Of a stretch of DNA of 64,000 nt, positions 55,556 through 63,988 are shown in pieces. The notes under the pieces were generated by a model. It searched no databases. It saw only the letters and a list, made by a program, of their open reading frames with translations, and was not told where the DNA came from. Source of the stretch: an uncultured Psychroserpens sp. (GTDB lineage: Bacteria; Bacteroidota; Bacteroidia; Flavobacteriales; Flavobacteriaceae); contig NZ_CANLNS010000001.1 of assembly GCF_947492715.1 (NCBI RefSeq), forward strand, positions 496,001 through 560,000, in the 5' to 3' direction. A program made the position numbers and the translations under genes. The number at the start of each line of letters is the position of its first letter. The first letter of the stretch is position 1.

Positions 55556-55609
55556 TGATACTATCATTTATTTTTGTTAGATTTACCTAAATCGTAACCC
55601 ATAATCGAA

Positions 55610-56482
55610 ATGAAAAAATTTGTTTGTTTAGTATGTCTCTTGTTTAGCTTCTCTTTTGCCGAAGCGCAAGAAACCTTTATCGTTAATGATGAACAATTAG
55701 TATTAAAAAACGAAGTTGATGGTAAACTTGATTTACTCTGGAATATTATAGATGGTAAATACCGTTATTTTGTTAGAACCGAAGGCAATAAAATTATTGA
55801 GCTAAAAAACACGAAAAAAGACGGCAAATTTCAGCAAGAATACAAAGCGCTTCTTAATGAATTAACCGACGCTTCCATGGATACGAAGCGTTTAAATTTA
55901 ACGCTTTTTAGTCTTAAAGAATTCATAGACAAGTATAACGGTTCTGTAGATTCTTCCTATCAATCTACAGTAGTACGGAACAAATTGCTTTTTCGGTTAG
56001 GTCTCTTTGGAGGTATAACCAACAGCCCTTTTGTGACTAATCCAGATAATTTGACCACACCTTTTTTTGGAGGTGAATTAGAAGTATTAGATGTAAATCA
56101 AATTTCTAGGCATGCGGTTTTTTTACAATTAAAACATGTTTTAGAGCAAGATGAATTACAATATTCTACCACAGAATTAGCGTTAGGTTATCGTTTTAGA
56201 TTTATTAATAAGGCAAAGTTTAGCCTCTATGGAAATGTGAAATTTGCGACTTTAAACTTCTCAAAAGCTGTTGTTGTTACAGACAATAATGGCACAATAA
56301 CTACCGAAGAGTTTAATGAAACCGCCTTTGACGTGCCATTTATTTTTGGTGTAGGAGCAGATATTAGAATTACTGAAAACAGTTTTATTACCCTCGCATA
56401 CAACGAGTTATTTGCCATACTTTTAGATAATCAAGGTAATTTTTCTCAAGACTTTTCAATCGGTTATAAGTTCAATCTCTAA
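55610..56482 (+). CDS. Outer-membrane beta-barrel protein
   Basis: A 290-residue exported protein; signal ends FSFSFAEAQE. A helical stretch (about 60-125) is followed by a beta-barrel-like C-terminus (about 128-290) with FRLGLFGGITNSPFV, LALGYRFRFINKAKFSLYGN and ending SIGYKFNL, a terminal aromatic as in outer-membrane proteins. I cannot name a family. The next gene starts at its stop (TAATG at 56482). Confidence 0.7.
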   Translation: MKKFVCLVCLLFSFSFAEAQETFIVNDEQLVLKNEVDGKLDLLWNIIDGKYRYFVRTEGNKIIELKNTKKDGKFQQEYKALLNELTDASMDTKRLNLTLFSLKEFIDKYNGSVDSSYQSTVVRNKLLFRLGLFGGITNSPFVTNPDNLTTPFFGGELEVLDVNQISRHAVFLQLKHVLEQDELQYSTTELALGYRFRFINKAKFSLYGNVKFATLNFSKAVVVTDNNGTITTEEFNETAFDVPFIFGVGADIRITENSFITLAYNELFAILLDNQGNFSQDFSIGYKFNL

Positions 56483-57219
56483 TGCGATTATCAAATTACA
56501 AAACGAACAACCCCGTATTTTCAGGATTTTTTTGGGATGACCAAAAGAAGTCTACAAAAAAAATGACGGTTTTGGGTATTTTCTTTAAATCACTGTTTTG
56601 TATTCTTGTAATTGCAGGTATCACCGCTTATATCTGGAAACTCAATGAACAAGGAATGTCTGTAAAGTGGTTTACCTTGGGTGGAATGTTAGGTGCCATA
56701 GTTATAAGTATAATGATTTCAGTTAGACGCCATTGGGCACCATCTTTAGTGCCTTTATATACAATTGCTAAAGGGTTCTTTTTGGGCGGTTTTTCAGCAT
56801 TTGCTCACAAAAACTTTCCAGAATTACCATATCAAGCTATTGGCGTTACAATCATCACTTTTTTTGTTATGCTCTTACTTTATCAGACTCGAATTATTGT
56901 GGTCACAAAAAAACTGCGTAGTGTTATTATTACGTCGGTAGTGAGTATAATGGTTGTCTATTTAATATCATGGATTTTGAGCTTTTTTAAAATTGAAACT
57001 TATCTTTGGGGAACATCTTGGTTTGCCATAGTATTTAACTGCATTGCGGCTATTGTGGCATCGTTTTCATTATTGCTCGATTTTGATTACATAGAGCGCT
57101 ATAAAAATCGTGCTCCTAAATGGAAAGAATGGCTGGCCACATGGGGACTTCTGGCGACGCTCATTTGGCTTTATGTAGAGACTTTACGTCTCATGCAAAA
57201 GCTAGCGATACGTTTTTAA
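56482..57219 (+). CDS. Bax inhibitor-1/YccA-like membrane protein
   Basis: A 245-residue protein with seven transmembrane segments. The C-terminal SLLLDFDYIE and GGFSAFAHKNF-type segments match the YccA/YbhL/Bax inhibitor-1 family, in which paired Asp residues form a pH-sensing latch of a calcium leak channel in the best-studied members. It overlaps the barrel gene by one base, so they are co-translated. It converges with the minus-strand lipoprotein gene; I saw no clear terminator in the 12-nt gap. Confidence 0.87.
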   Translation: MRLSNYKTNNPVFSGFFWDDQKKSTKKMTVLGIFFKSLFCILVIAGITAYIWKLNEQGMSVKWFTLGGMLGAIVISIMISVRRHWAPSLVPLYTIAKGFFLGGFSAFAHKNFPELPYQAIGVTIITFFVMLLLYQTRIIVVTKKLRSVIITSVVSIMVVYLISWILSFFKIETYLWGTSWFAIVFNCIAAIVASFSLLLDFDYIERYKNRAPKWKEWLATWGLLATLIWLYVETLRLMQKLAIRF

Positions 57220-57231
57220 CTTCAAGAAATT

Positions 57232-57708
57232 CTATTCAAGTTTAATGATTACAGGTAAAACAAATTGTGTTTTTACTTGTTGACTTCGTTTTATGGCTGG
57301 ATAAATTTTAGGCAGTGTACTCAAGCTGTGTCTTAGTAGACTATCTAATTGCGGAATCTCATTCTTTGTAGTGGGAGCACTTACAATATCGTTAATCATA
57401 AGTTTACCCTCGTTATCAATAGTGATTTGAAGTTGAACTGTATCTGTAATTTCTTCTGAAACAATAATATGTGCTTTAGCCAAATTCTGGTTAAGAATAC
57501 GTCGTAATGTATTTTCAAAACAGGCTTTTTTATTCGCTTTTCCAGACAACGCTTGGCAAGAATCAAACGATGGATACTCGTCAACATCTTTCCAGTTGAA
57601 TGTTTGCCATTCTTCCTCAAGAATATCTTCAGTATATACCTTCTTCTTGTCGAAATAATCACAAGATATTAAGGTAATAATAGCCAAAAAATAAAATAAA
57701 CGTTTCAT
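57232..57708 (-). CDS. Lipoprotein with degenerate TonB-C-like domain
   Basis: 158 residues from ATG 57708 (signal ends LAIITLISC). The rest resembles the C-terminal domains of the M56 protein at 58896 and of TonB at 62641: YPSFDSCQA...KACFENTLRRIL (paired Cys), then QLQITIDNEGKLMINDI and LLRHSLSTLPKIYPA ... LPVIIKLE. The order and spacing match, though the sequence is diverged. It is the last gene of the BlaI/M56 operon, 48 nt after the TPR gene. A role in contacting TonB-dependent receptors or the M56 sensor is inference. Confidence 0.75.
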   Translation of the reverse strand: MKRLFYFLAIITLISCDYFDKKKVYTEDILEEEWQTFNWKDVDEYPSFDSCQALSGKANKKACFENTLRRILNQNLAKAHIIVSEEITDTVQLQITIDNEGKLMINDIVSAPTTKNEIPQLDSLLRHSLSTLPKIYPAIKRSQQVKTQFVLPVIIKLE

Positions 57709-57756
57709 GGTATAAACTGAAACGGAAAAGTACAATTTTTTTGGATATAATATAAT

Positions 57757-58896
57757 TTACTCCTTTTCCTTTAAAAATTTCTCCTCTTTAAGCTGTGAGA
57801 TACGTTGTGAAGCATACTTTGCGTAAAAGCTATCACTATACTTCTCTTTAAAGTCTTTATACAATTTGATTTTAGCATCGATGTCTTCATAATAAGCATC
57901 TTTGGTAGTGATTATAAAGAATTCTGTCCTAACATTCTGAGGGTTTTCTTTAAGTGATTTTTGAAATGCCTCAAGTGCTTCTTTACGTTTGTTTTGCCAA
58001 TTGTAAACCGTACCCAATTTTTGGTATTCTTGGTCGAGCGGAACATCCATTAAAGACAAGGCCTGTTTGATATACTTTTCGGCCTTCTCAAAATCTCGTA
58101 AACGCTCATAATAGGTGCCAATAACAAATATAGCAGTAGAATTATACGGATTGTATTTTAGTGCCTTGTTACGTTGTTCAATGGCCAATTCGTAATCTGA
58201 ATTTTGAGCATGACATAAGCTCAATTTTTCATGTATAAATTCTGAAGACTCTCCTAAATCTATTAGTTTCTGAAAGTTATCGCGCGCCTTGGTATAGTAT
58301 TCTTGCAAATAAAAACTTTGAGCCTTTAAACTAATGAGTTCTACATTGTTGGAGTAAGTCTCTAGACCTTTATCAATATATTTTTCGGCAAGTGTATGTC
58401 GGCGTTTTTTAAGATAATGTCTCGCTATTTTATAAATCGACTTTTGGTGTGTTTGATCCAAATCATAGGCAGATCTAAACCTATTAATTGCTGTAGAATC
58501 TTTCATTTTCTCTAAAGCGAGGCCCATTTCATAATGATAATTAGGATTGCGATAATCGATATTCATTAATCGATTAAACATTTCAATTGACAATTCAAAT
58601 TTTTTCGTTTTTGATAACAACTTTGCATACTCATAAAGAGTTAGCGCTTTTTTAGGATAAGCATCAACACTTAATTTATAATGTTCTAGTGCTAGGTCAT
58701 AGTTACCAATAGCGACATAGGATTTGGCTATTTTGTCATAAACTTCATTAGGGTTGTTATAGGTTTTATAGGCAGCAATAGCTTTGGTATAATTACCATT
58801 TACATATAAGCTATCGGCCAGATTTAAAACCGAAGACTGAGCCTCGGTTTTATTTACATTAATGACTATAAAAAATAGAATAAATAGTATACGCAT
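57757..58896 (-). CDS. TPR-repeat protein, exported
   Basis: A 379-residue protein; signal peptide RILFILFFIVINVNKTEAQ. About nine tetratricopeptide repeats fill the rest (NYTKAIAAYKTYNN, DYELAIEQRNKALKYNPYN, DFEKAEKYIKQALSLMD), suggesting a periplasmic protein-binding scaffold. The start codon shares a base with the stop of the M56 gene (TAATG), so the two are co-translated. It may hold components of the M56/TonB-C system. Confidence 0.87.
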   Translation of the reverse strand: MRILFILFFIVINVNKTEAQSSVLNLADSLYVNGNYTKAIAAYKTYNNPNEVYDKIAKSYVAIGNYDLALEHYKLSVDAYPKKALTLYEYAKLLSKTKKFELSIEMFNRLMNIDYRNPNYHYEMGLALEKMKDSTAINRFRSAYDLDQTHQKSIYKIARHYLKKRRHTLAEKYIDKGLETYSNNVELISLKAQSFYLQEYYTKARDNFQKLIDLGESSEFIHEKLSLCHAQNSDYELAIEQRNKALKYNPYNSTAIFVIGTYYERLRDFEKAEKYIKQALSLMDVPLDQEYQKLGTVYNWQNKRKEALEAFQKSLKENPQNVRTEFFIITTKDAYYEDIDAKIKLYKDFKEKYSDSFYAKYASQRISQLKEEKFLKEKE

Positions 58897-61193
58897 TAAT
58901 TTTTCTTGTCTTTATTAGTTTTTGGAGCTATTTGAAAAATAATTGGTAAACTATAAGGTACGATCACTGGTTTCCCTTTATGTTTACCTGGAGTAAATCG
59001 CGGCAAACTCTTGAGTACTCTTATCGTCTCTTTTTCTAAATCTGGATGGCTCGCTCGAGCCACTACATTGGTTACATAACCCAATTCATCTATTCTAAAC
59101 ATCGCTATAATCTGTTGTCTACCTTTAAGTCCTAAATTTGTTGCCAAATCCATATTGAAATTTCTACTTACATAAGAAGATACTTCTCTACTAACACATT
59201 TTTTTCTCGCTTCATTGTCTGAAAGGCCAACACAAGAATCATACATTGGCACCTCATCAACAACTCCAAAAGGGACCTCTTTTAATTCTTGCTCATTAAC
59301 AGCTTCTTCTAGCGCTTCTTTTAACGGTACCTCTTGATTGTCTGTAGTTGTTTCTTCTTTTGGATCTGCGTTTACTTGAAAAATAATTGGTAAACTATAT
59401 GGCACGATAACAGCTTTCCCTTTATGTTTTCCTGCTATAAATTGAGGCAATTCATTTATCACTCGTATAGCTTCTTCTTCTAATTTAGGATGTGGCGCTC
59501 TTGCCCTAACACCTGTTACAAAACCTTCTTTATTTATTTTAAAGATGACATTAATGCGCTGCCTTCCAACTAAACCGAGCTCTTTGGCTAAATCTGTATT
59601 GAACTTTTTATTAACATGTTTGGCTACATTTTCACTCATGCATTTTTTTCGTTCTTCTTGACTCTCAAAAGAATCACAGAATGAAAACGTTGGTGCTTGG
59701 TCAATAATGGCAAAAGGTACTTCGATATTTGAATCTTTTTCTTCTGCTGAAAGATCTTCCTTAACTTCAATCGACATGTCTGCTACTGCACCTTCATTGA
59801 CCTGCATTTTTGTTTTACCATCTACCGAAACGATGAGTAAGCCTTTAAAAAAATCATCCTGTTGGATCAATTTGAGTTTTTCTTCATATTTCTGCTGTTC
59901 TTCATCTGTCATACTACCAACCTTATCAACAACAAGTCTTAGAATACCATCTTTAATAATACCTTCCCATTCTAATTTGGCTTCGTTCGTTTTTTTATAC
60001 TCTAAATATTGCTTATAAGTTATTGGGGATGCTGTGTTTTGAAATGGAGTTCTAGTTATTTTTCCGTTACTTTGACTATTACCGAGGTCTTTAAGATAGG
60101 TTACAAAAGCCTTATTTTTCATAAACTGATCTCTAGCTGCAATATAATTTTCTCTATTAAGAATATACCTACCGAAATCCTCACCTTTTACTCCTGTAAC
60201 TTCATACAATTTCACTATTTCGTCATAATATTTATTAAATAAATCTTCATCTGATAATTCTTGATTTAATTCAGTAGTATTGGCATCTTGCACTAAATCT
60301 TGTTGTTCTTGGGCATAAGATGATGTATAAATTAACATTGTAAACACCAATGGAATTAACAGTGCGTACTTAATAATATTGATACGTTTAGATTTTGATT
60401 TACTTAACATCAGGATTCGTTTTTTTATTAATGAGTGCTTAAAAAATGGGTTGACAAATGAAAACTGCTGGGTCTCAAAAACCTGAGATAACAAGCTATC
60501 ATAATAATCTGATTTATTATGCTGTTTAACAGCATTGGCATCTGCAATATATTCATGCAGCGTGGCAATTCTATTTTGATACATATAAACCAGCGGATTG
60601 AACCAAAATATGATGCGAAATATTTCAAAAAACATCAAATCTAGCGTATGTCTTTGTTTTACATGTACAATTTCATGTTCTAGAATGCTAGTTCTTTCTT
60701 GAGGATTTAATTTTTCACCTAGAAATATGTAATGAAAAAAAGAAAATGCTCTAGTGCTATTAAGTAAATTGACTATGAGTAAATTTCCGTTCCATCGTTT
60801 TGGATACTTATGAGCTAACCATAATAACTTAGACAACTTAATGAGTAATATCAAGGTAGCTAAACCCATTCCTGCAACTAAAATGATCGTCCATATTGAC
60901 ATGGACTCTTGTTCTAAATTAATGCCTGCTTGCATGGCTATTTGAGGATCTAGAGTACTTACTTTTTTCGTAACATCTCCTATTATAATTTCAGGTAAAT
61001 GAATTACAAAATCATCAGAAACGACGGTTTTTATTTGGTCTATTTTTATAAATGGGATCACTACAGAGAGTAAAGCTGTACCTAATAAATATGCCCTATT
61101 CAAATTAAAAAATGTTTCTTTCCTAAGAAAAATATCATAAATGATTAAAAACAACAATTGGAAGGATACGACCTGTAAAATATAATGTAACAT
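58896..61193 (-). CDS. BlaR1-like M56 peptidase with two C-terminal TonB-C-like domains
   Basis: A 765-residue membrane sensor/protease. Membrane helices at 1-60 and near 85-120; zinc motif HEIVH (His173, Glu174, His177) and LHEYIADANAVKQ; last membrane helix near 270-290. The periplasmic part has a linker (about 300-485), then two TonB-C-like domains, about 492-610 and 640-755, each VPF..(I/V)D..P.F..C....C....N.DLA.(E/N)LGL.G.Q.I...F.I. and ending with VIVPYSLPIIFQ. Its BlaI partner is 1 nt upstream. Normal BlaR1 has a penicillin-binding sensor instead, so the signal here probably concerns TonB or its receptors. Confidence 0.9.
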   Translation of the reverse strand: MLHYILQVVSFQLLFLIIYDIFLRKETFFNLNRAYLLGTALLSVVIPFIKIDQIKTVVSDDFVIHLPEIIIGDVTKKVSTLDPQIAMQAGINLEQESMSIWTIILVAGMGLATLILLIKLSKLLWLAHKYPKRWNGNLLIVNLLNSTRAFSFFHYIFLGEKLNPQERTSILEHEIVHVKQRHTLDLMFFEIFRIIFWFNPLVYMYQNRIATLHEYIADANAVKQHNKSDYYDSLLSQVFETQQFSFVNPFFKHSLIKKRILMLSKSKSKRINIIKYALLIPLVFTMLIYTSSYAQEQQDLVQDANTTELNQELSDEDLFNKYYDEIVKLYEVTGVKGEDFGRYILNRENYIAARDQFMKNKAFVTYLKDLGNSQSNGKITRTPFQNTASPITYKQYLEYKKTNEAKLEWEGIIKDGILRLVVDKVGSMTDEEQQKYEEKLKLIQQDDFFKGLLIVSVDGKTKMQVNEGAVADMSIEVKEDLSAEEKDSNIEVPFAIIDQAPTFSFCDSFESQEERKKCMSENVAKHVNKKFNTDLAKELGLVGRQRINVIFKINKEGFVTGVRARAPHPKLEEEAIRVINELPQFIAGKHKGKAVIVPYSLPIIFQVNADPKEETTTDNQEVPLKEALEEAVNEQELKEVPFGVVDEVPMYDSCVGLSDNEARKKCVSREVSSYVSRNFNMDLATNLGLKGRQQIIAMFRIDELGYVTNVVARASHPDLEKETIRVLKSLPRFTPGKHKGKPVIVPYSLPIIFQIAPKTNKDKKN

Positions 61194-61194
61194 C

Positions 61195-61557
61195 TTATTG
61201 CTTTGTTTTATTAATATCCTTTAATATGGCTTCCATATCTTTTAAATCAACGTCATTTTTCTTAACAAAAAAAGACACCATACTTTTAAAAGAACCCTGA
61301 AAATAATTATCTACAAGGGTATTAATAGATTGATTACTATAATCTTGTTTTTTAACTATAGGAAAGTACAAGTGTCCTTTACCTTGTTTCTCATAATCTA
61401 CAAACCCTTTGTTTTCTAAAATTCTAATAATAGTAGAAACTGTATTATATGCTGGTTTGGGTGTGGGAAGCTCATTAATAACGTCTTTGACATTGGCTTT
61501 TTCTAGTTGCCATAAGATCTGCATAATCTCTTCTTCGGCCTTTGTGAGTTGTTTCAT
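61195..61557 (-). CDS. BlaI/MecI/CopY-family repressor (second copy)
   Basis: A 120-residue winged-helix repressor: LTKAEEEIMQILWQLEKANV, KPAYNTVSTIIRILENKGFV and GHLYFPIVKKQDYS. It lies 1 nt upstream of the M56 gene and 16 nt downstream of the DUF4350-like gene, so it has no room for its own promoter and is part of the same operon. It probably binds the shared operator upstream of that operon and of tonB. Confidence 0.93.
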   Translation of the reverse strand: MKQLTKAEEEIMQILWQLEKANVKDVINELPTPKPAYNTVSTIIRILENKGFVDYEKQGKGHLYFPIVKKQDYSNQSINTLVDNYFQGSFKSMVSFFVKKNDVDLKDMEAILKDINKTKQ

Positions 61558-61573
61558 TTTATCCCTTTTATTT

Positions 61574-62506
61574 TTATTGTTTTATAGTATTGTTGGAACC
61601 TAACCAAAGCATCAGGTTTCGTATAAAATCTATATTATTTGGTGCATTTTTAGAATTAAATCCTACTTTGAATGTTCCAGAGGCGTTTGTAATTGTTTGA
61701 GCGGTAAACTGTGCTGCTTCACCAAATACAGCCAATTTACCCTTCCCAAAATCCATTATGGCTCCTTGGTAATTATCTTCTAGGTCTTTAGTTTTTGTAT
61801 CGTCATTAAATTGCCAAGCAATTTCAGGTTGTAAGCAAGTGTCGCCCTTTTTAAATTTTAAAATACCAATAGCTTTTGAAGGTATTTGAAAAGAAGAACC
61901 TGTAAATGTTGTTATACTATCCAACGATTTTCCATAAGTTCCATCGGTTAGTTTAGATGCAATTAATCTTTGGTTGTTTTTAGAAAAAACATCAGGCTGA
62001 TTTCGAGGTTTCGACAATCGGGCAAATCCATCACAAAAATCAAATCCAAAAGCATTCGCCAACGTATTAGATGCTCCAGAAAAAGGCATATGATCTGCTA
62101 TAAGTAATAAACGCCCACCATTAGATACCCATTGTTTGATCTGTTCTATCTCTTTTGTTTTAAAGGCATCATAAATAGGTTGTTGCCAATTACCAATGTT
62201 TCTAGGTTCTATGGCATTAGAAATTACTAGAATATCTTGTGTTTTAAGGTCGTCATAATTTATTAATGCTTTTACTTGATAGCCATCGCGTTTCAATAAA
62301 TCACTAAATGGTTTAAAACGCCCATTTTTCGTATGAAAATTATTGTGCATTTCATCGATATGAACGGTGGGGCCTTCATTTATTTTATAATAAGGACGTT
62401 CTAGTTTAGGTACCATAGTAGTATCTGCACTCTGTTGAGACACGCATACAAACGAGGTGCACAAAGTACAAACTAGAATTAGTCTTTTTAAGTTAAGTGA
62501 AAGCAT
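61574..62506 (-). CDS. DUF4350-like exported protein
   Basis: About 310 residues from ATG 62506 (an ATG at 62515 is also possible), with a signal peptide ending SFVCVSQQ. The glutamine-amidotransferase-like fold of DUF4350 is suggested by DILVISNAIEPRN, WVSNGGRLLLIADHMPFSGA and KGKLAVFGEAAQFTAQ; no catalytic Cys triad is evident. It is the first gene of the five-gene operon with blaI. The promoter/operator lies at 62527-62568. Function unknown; the company suggests envelope stress or nutrient-transport signalling. Confidence 0.75.
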   Translation of the reverse strand: MLSLNLKRLILVCTLCTSFVCVSQQSADTTMVPKLERPYYKINEGPTVHIDEMHNNFHTKNGRFKPFSDLLKRDGYQVKALINYDDLKTQDILVISNAIEPRNIGNWQQPIYDAFKTKEIEQIKQWVSNGGRLLLIADHMPFSGASNTLANAFGFDFCDGFARLSKPRNQPDVFSKNNQRLIASKLTDGTYGKSLDSITTFTGSSFQIPSKAIGILKFKKGDTCLQPEIAWQFNDDTKTKDLEDNYQGAIMDFGKGKLAVFGEAAQFTAQTITNASGTFKVGFNSKNAPNNIDFIRNLMLWLGSNNTIKQ

Positions 62507-62526
62507 AAACCACATGTTTAACGAAT

Positions 62527-62568
62527 CAAATATAACTAAAAGATTAGTTTAAACTATGGTTTTAGTTT
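62527..62568. promoter_or_regulatory. Operator/promoter of the blaI-M56 operon (second copy of the palindrome)
   Basis: On the minus strand TATATTTG (62534-62527) matches the -7 box. From 62533 to 62568 the sequence matches the 36-bp palindrome at 63397-63432 at 31 of 36 positions, with five changes at positions 11, 25-27 and 36 of the element. Half-sites have the ACTAAA/TTTAGT form. The element lies 27 nt upstream of the ATG at 62506, like its sister (28 nt) before tonB. Confidence 0.7.
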
Positions 62569-62640
62569 AAAAAATTATCAAATGAGCTTAGAGGCATTAA
62601 ATTTCGGGTAAAACGATGTGCCTCATACATGTATTGAATA

Positions 62641-63369
62641 TCAGTTATCGACTTGAAATGTTAGTGGAAAAGCATAAGGTACTCGTACAGCCCTACCACG
62701 CTGCTTACCTGGTTCCATTTTTGGTAACAATCTCAGAACGCGCTTCGCCTCTTTATCAAGCCTGGTATCTGGTCCTCTGGCCTGAATGTTCGTAATATTT
62801 CCTTTTTCATCGACGATAAACATCATGGAAATTCTATACTTTCCAGCTTGTAGTCCAAGTTCATTTGCCAAATCCAAGTTAAATTTTTTCTTAATGAACC
62901 TATTGATTTTATCAGACATGCATTGTCTTTTCTTTTCATTGGTTTTTTTCTTTTCACAACCAGGAAAAACTGGTACGTTTTCAATAATGTGAAAAGGTAC
63001 CTCAATATCCTCCTCTACCTCCTCTACCTCAACTTCTTCCACCTCAACGATTTCTTCTTCCTGATCTGTTTCAGTAGATTCTATAACGGTCTCTTCTATT
63101 TCCTTTTCATCTTCAACGATTTCAATCTCCTCAGGCACTACAGGTGGCGGTGGCGGCGGAGGTGGTGGAATAACATCTTGATTTGTGATTGGAATCTCTT
63201 CATCATCCAAAGCCTCTAAATCCAATCGTCCAATATCTATGACCTCCTTATCGTAAGTTTTAAAATTAAGTGTCATATATGTCAAACTCATTACTAACAA
63301 TAGACCTACGGAAAAATAAAGAGAACTGTTTCTACCTATTTCTGCTTTCGAATTTTTTTTTGGTTCCAT
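62641..63369 (-). CDS. TonB-like energy transducer
   Basis: A 242-residue protein: a cytoplasmic N-terminus and one transmembrane helix (about 15-33, SLYFSVGLLLVMSLTYM), a linker with nine prolines (VIPPPPPPPPPVV) and a very acidic Glu/Val repeat (about 82-118), and a C-terminal TonB-C domain (about 123-242) with VPVFPGCEKKKTNEKKRQC and KYRISMMFIVDEKGNITN. It couples inner-membrane proton-motive energy to TonB-dependent receptors such as SusC. The linker is acidic rather than the usual Lys/Pro mix. It is a single-gene unit controlled by the palindrome at 63397-63432. Confidence 0.93.
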   Translation of the reverse strand: MEPKKNSKAEIGRNSSLYFSVGLLLVMSLTYMTLNFKTYDKEVIDIGRLDLEALDDEEIPITNQDVIPPPPPPPPPVVPEEIEIVEDEKEIEETVIESTETDQEEEIVEVEEVEVEEVEEDIEVPFHIIENVPVFPGCEKKKTNEKKRQCMSDKINRFIKKKFNLDLANELGLQAGKYRISMMFIVDEKGNITNIQARGPDTRLDKEAKRVLRLLPKMEPGKQRGRAVRVPYAFPLTFQVDN

Positions 63370-63390
63370 AATTTTAATCGTTTTGGATTG

Positions 63391-63432
63391 CTAATATAAC
63401 TAAAAGTTTAGTTTAAACTAAACTTTTAGTTA
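63391..63432. promoter_or_regulatory. 36-bp perfect palindrome, operator of tonB
   Basis: 63397-63432 is a perfect inverted repeat (18-bp arms meeting at TTTAAA) starting TAACTAAAAG and ending CTTTTAGTTA. It contains two sites of the form ACTAAA-N2-TTTAGT (63399-63412 and 63417-63430). CTAATATA (63391-63398), read on the minus strand as TATATTAG, is one base from the -7 box. The element is 28 nt upstream of the tonB ATG and between tonB and the DUF456 gene, so it may affect both. Confidence 0.75.
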
Positions 63433-63490
63433 CAAAATGTAACATTTCACAATTTTGTACGTCTTACTAGTAGAATTTTAAACCTATTTA

Positions 63491-63988
63491 ATGGATATAT
63501 TTTTAGTTATTTTGGCTGCTTTTTTTATGATTTTAGGAATCATAGGCAGTTTTCTCCCTGTATTACCAGGGCCTTTAACCAGTTGGCTTGGTTTACTTAT
63601 TTTTCATTTGGCAGATGTAGTACCAATGAATTGGACTTTTTTAATCATCACATTTATTTTTGCTCTGGGCATATGGGTCCTTGATTATATTATACCTGCC
63701 ATGGGCACTAAACGTTTTGGTGGTACCAAAGCCGGAATGATTGGCACATCTGTAGGTTTAATTGTTGGACTACTCTCTCCTATTCCTGGAGGTATTATCC
63801 TAGGTCCTTTTTTTGGAGCTTTAATTGGCGAACTTTTAAATAAAGCTGAATTTGACAAAGCGTTAAAAGCAGCATTTGGTTCCTTTTTAGGATTTATTGC
63901 TTCCACTTTTATCAAGTTTGTGGTGGCTATGGTATTTCTAGGTTTCTTTATTGTGAAGTTTTTCGAATATAAAGACCTATTATTATAA
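63491..63988 (+). CDS. DUF456 membrane protein
   Basis: A 165-residue protein with about four transmembrane segments. GSFLPVLPGPLTSWLGLL, YIIPAMGTKRFGGTKAGMIG and PIPGGIILGPFFGALIGELL are the conserved pieces of DUF456, a glycine-rich membrane family of unknown function. It is divergent from tonB, with the palindrome in between. No other gene is seen to the window end at 64000. Confidence 0.9.
   Translation: MDIFLVILAAFFMILGIIGSFLPVLPGPLTSWLGLLIFHLADVVPMNWTFLIITFIFALGIWVLDYIIPAMGTKRFGGTKAGMIGTSVGLIVGLLSPIPGGIILGPFFGALIGELLNKAEFDKALKAAFGSFLGFIASTFIKFVVAMVFLGFFIVKFFEYKDLLL

Noticed and set aside
62923-63219. Plus-strand frame of 98 codons, rich in Phe/Leu/Trp/Arg
   Set aside because: It is the complement of the Glu/Val and proline stretches of TonB; the odd composition is explained by that.
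63397-63432. Palindrome as a transposon end, attachment site or terminator
   Set aside because: No transposase or integrase and no target duplication are nearby, there is no G+C stem with T run, and the sister copy lies in the same promoter position, so an operator fits better.
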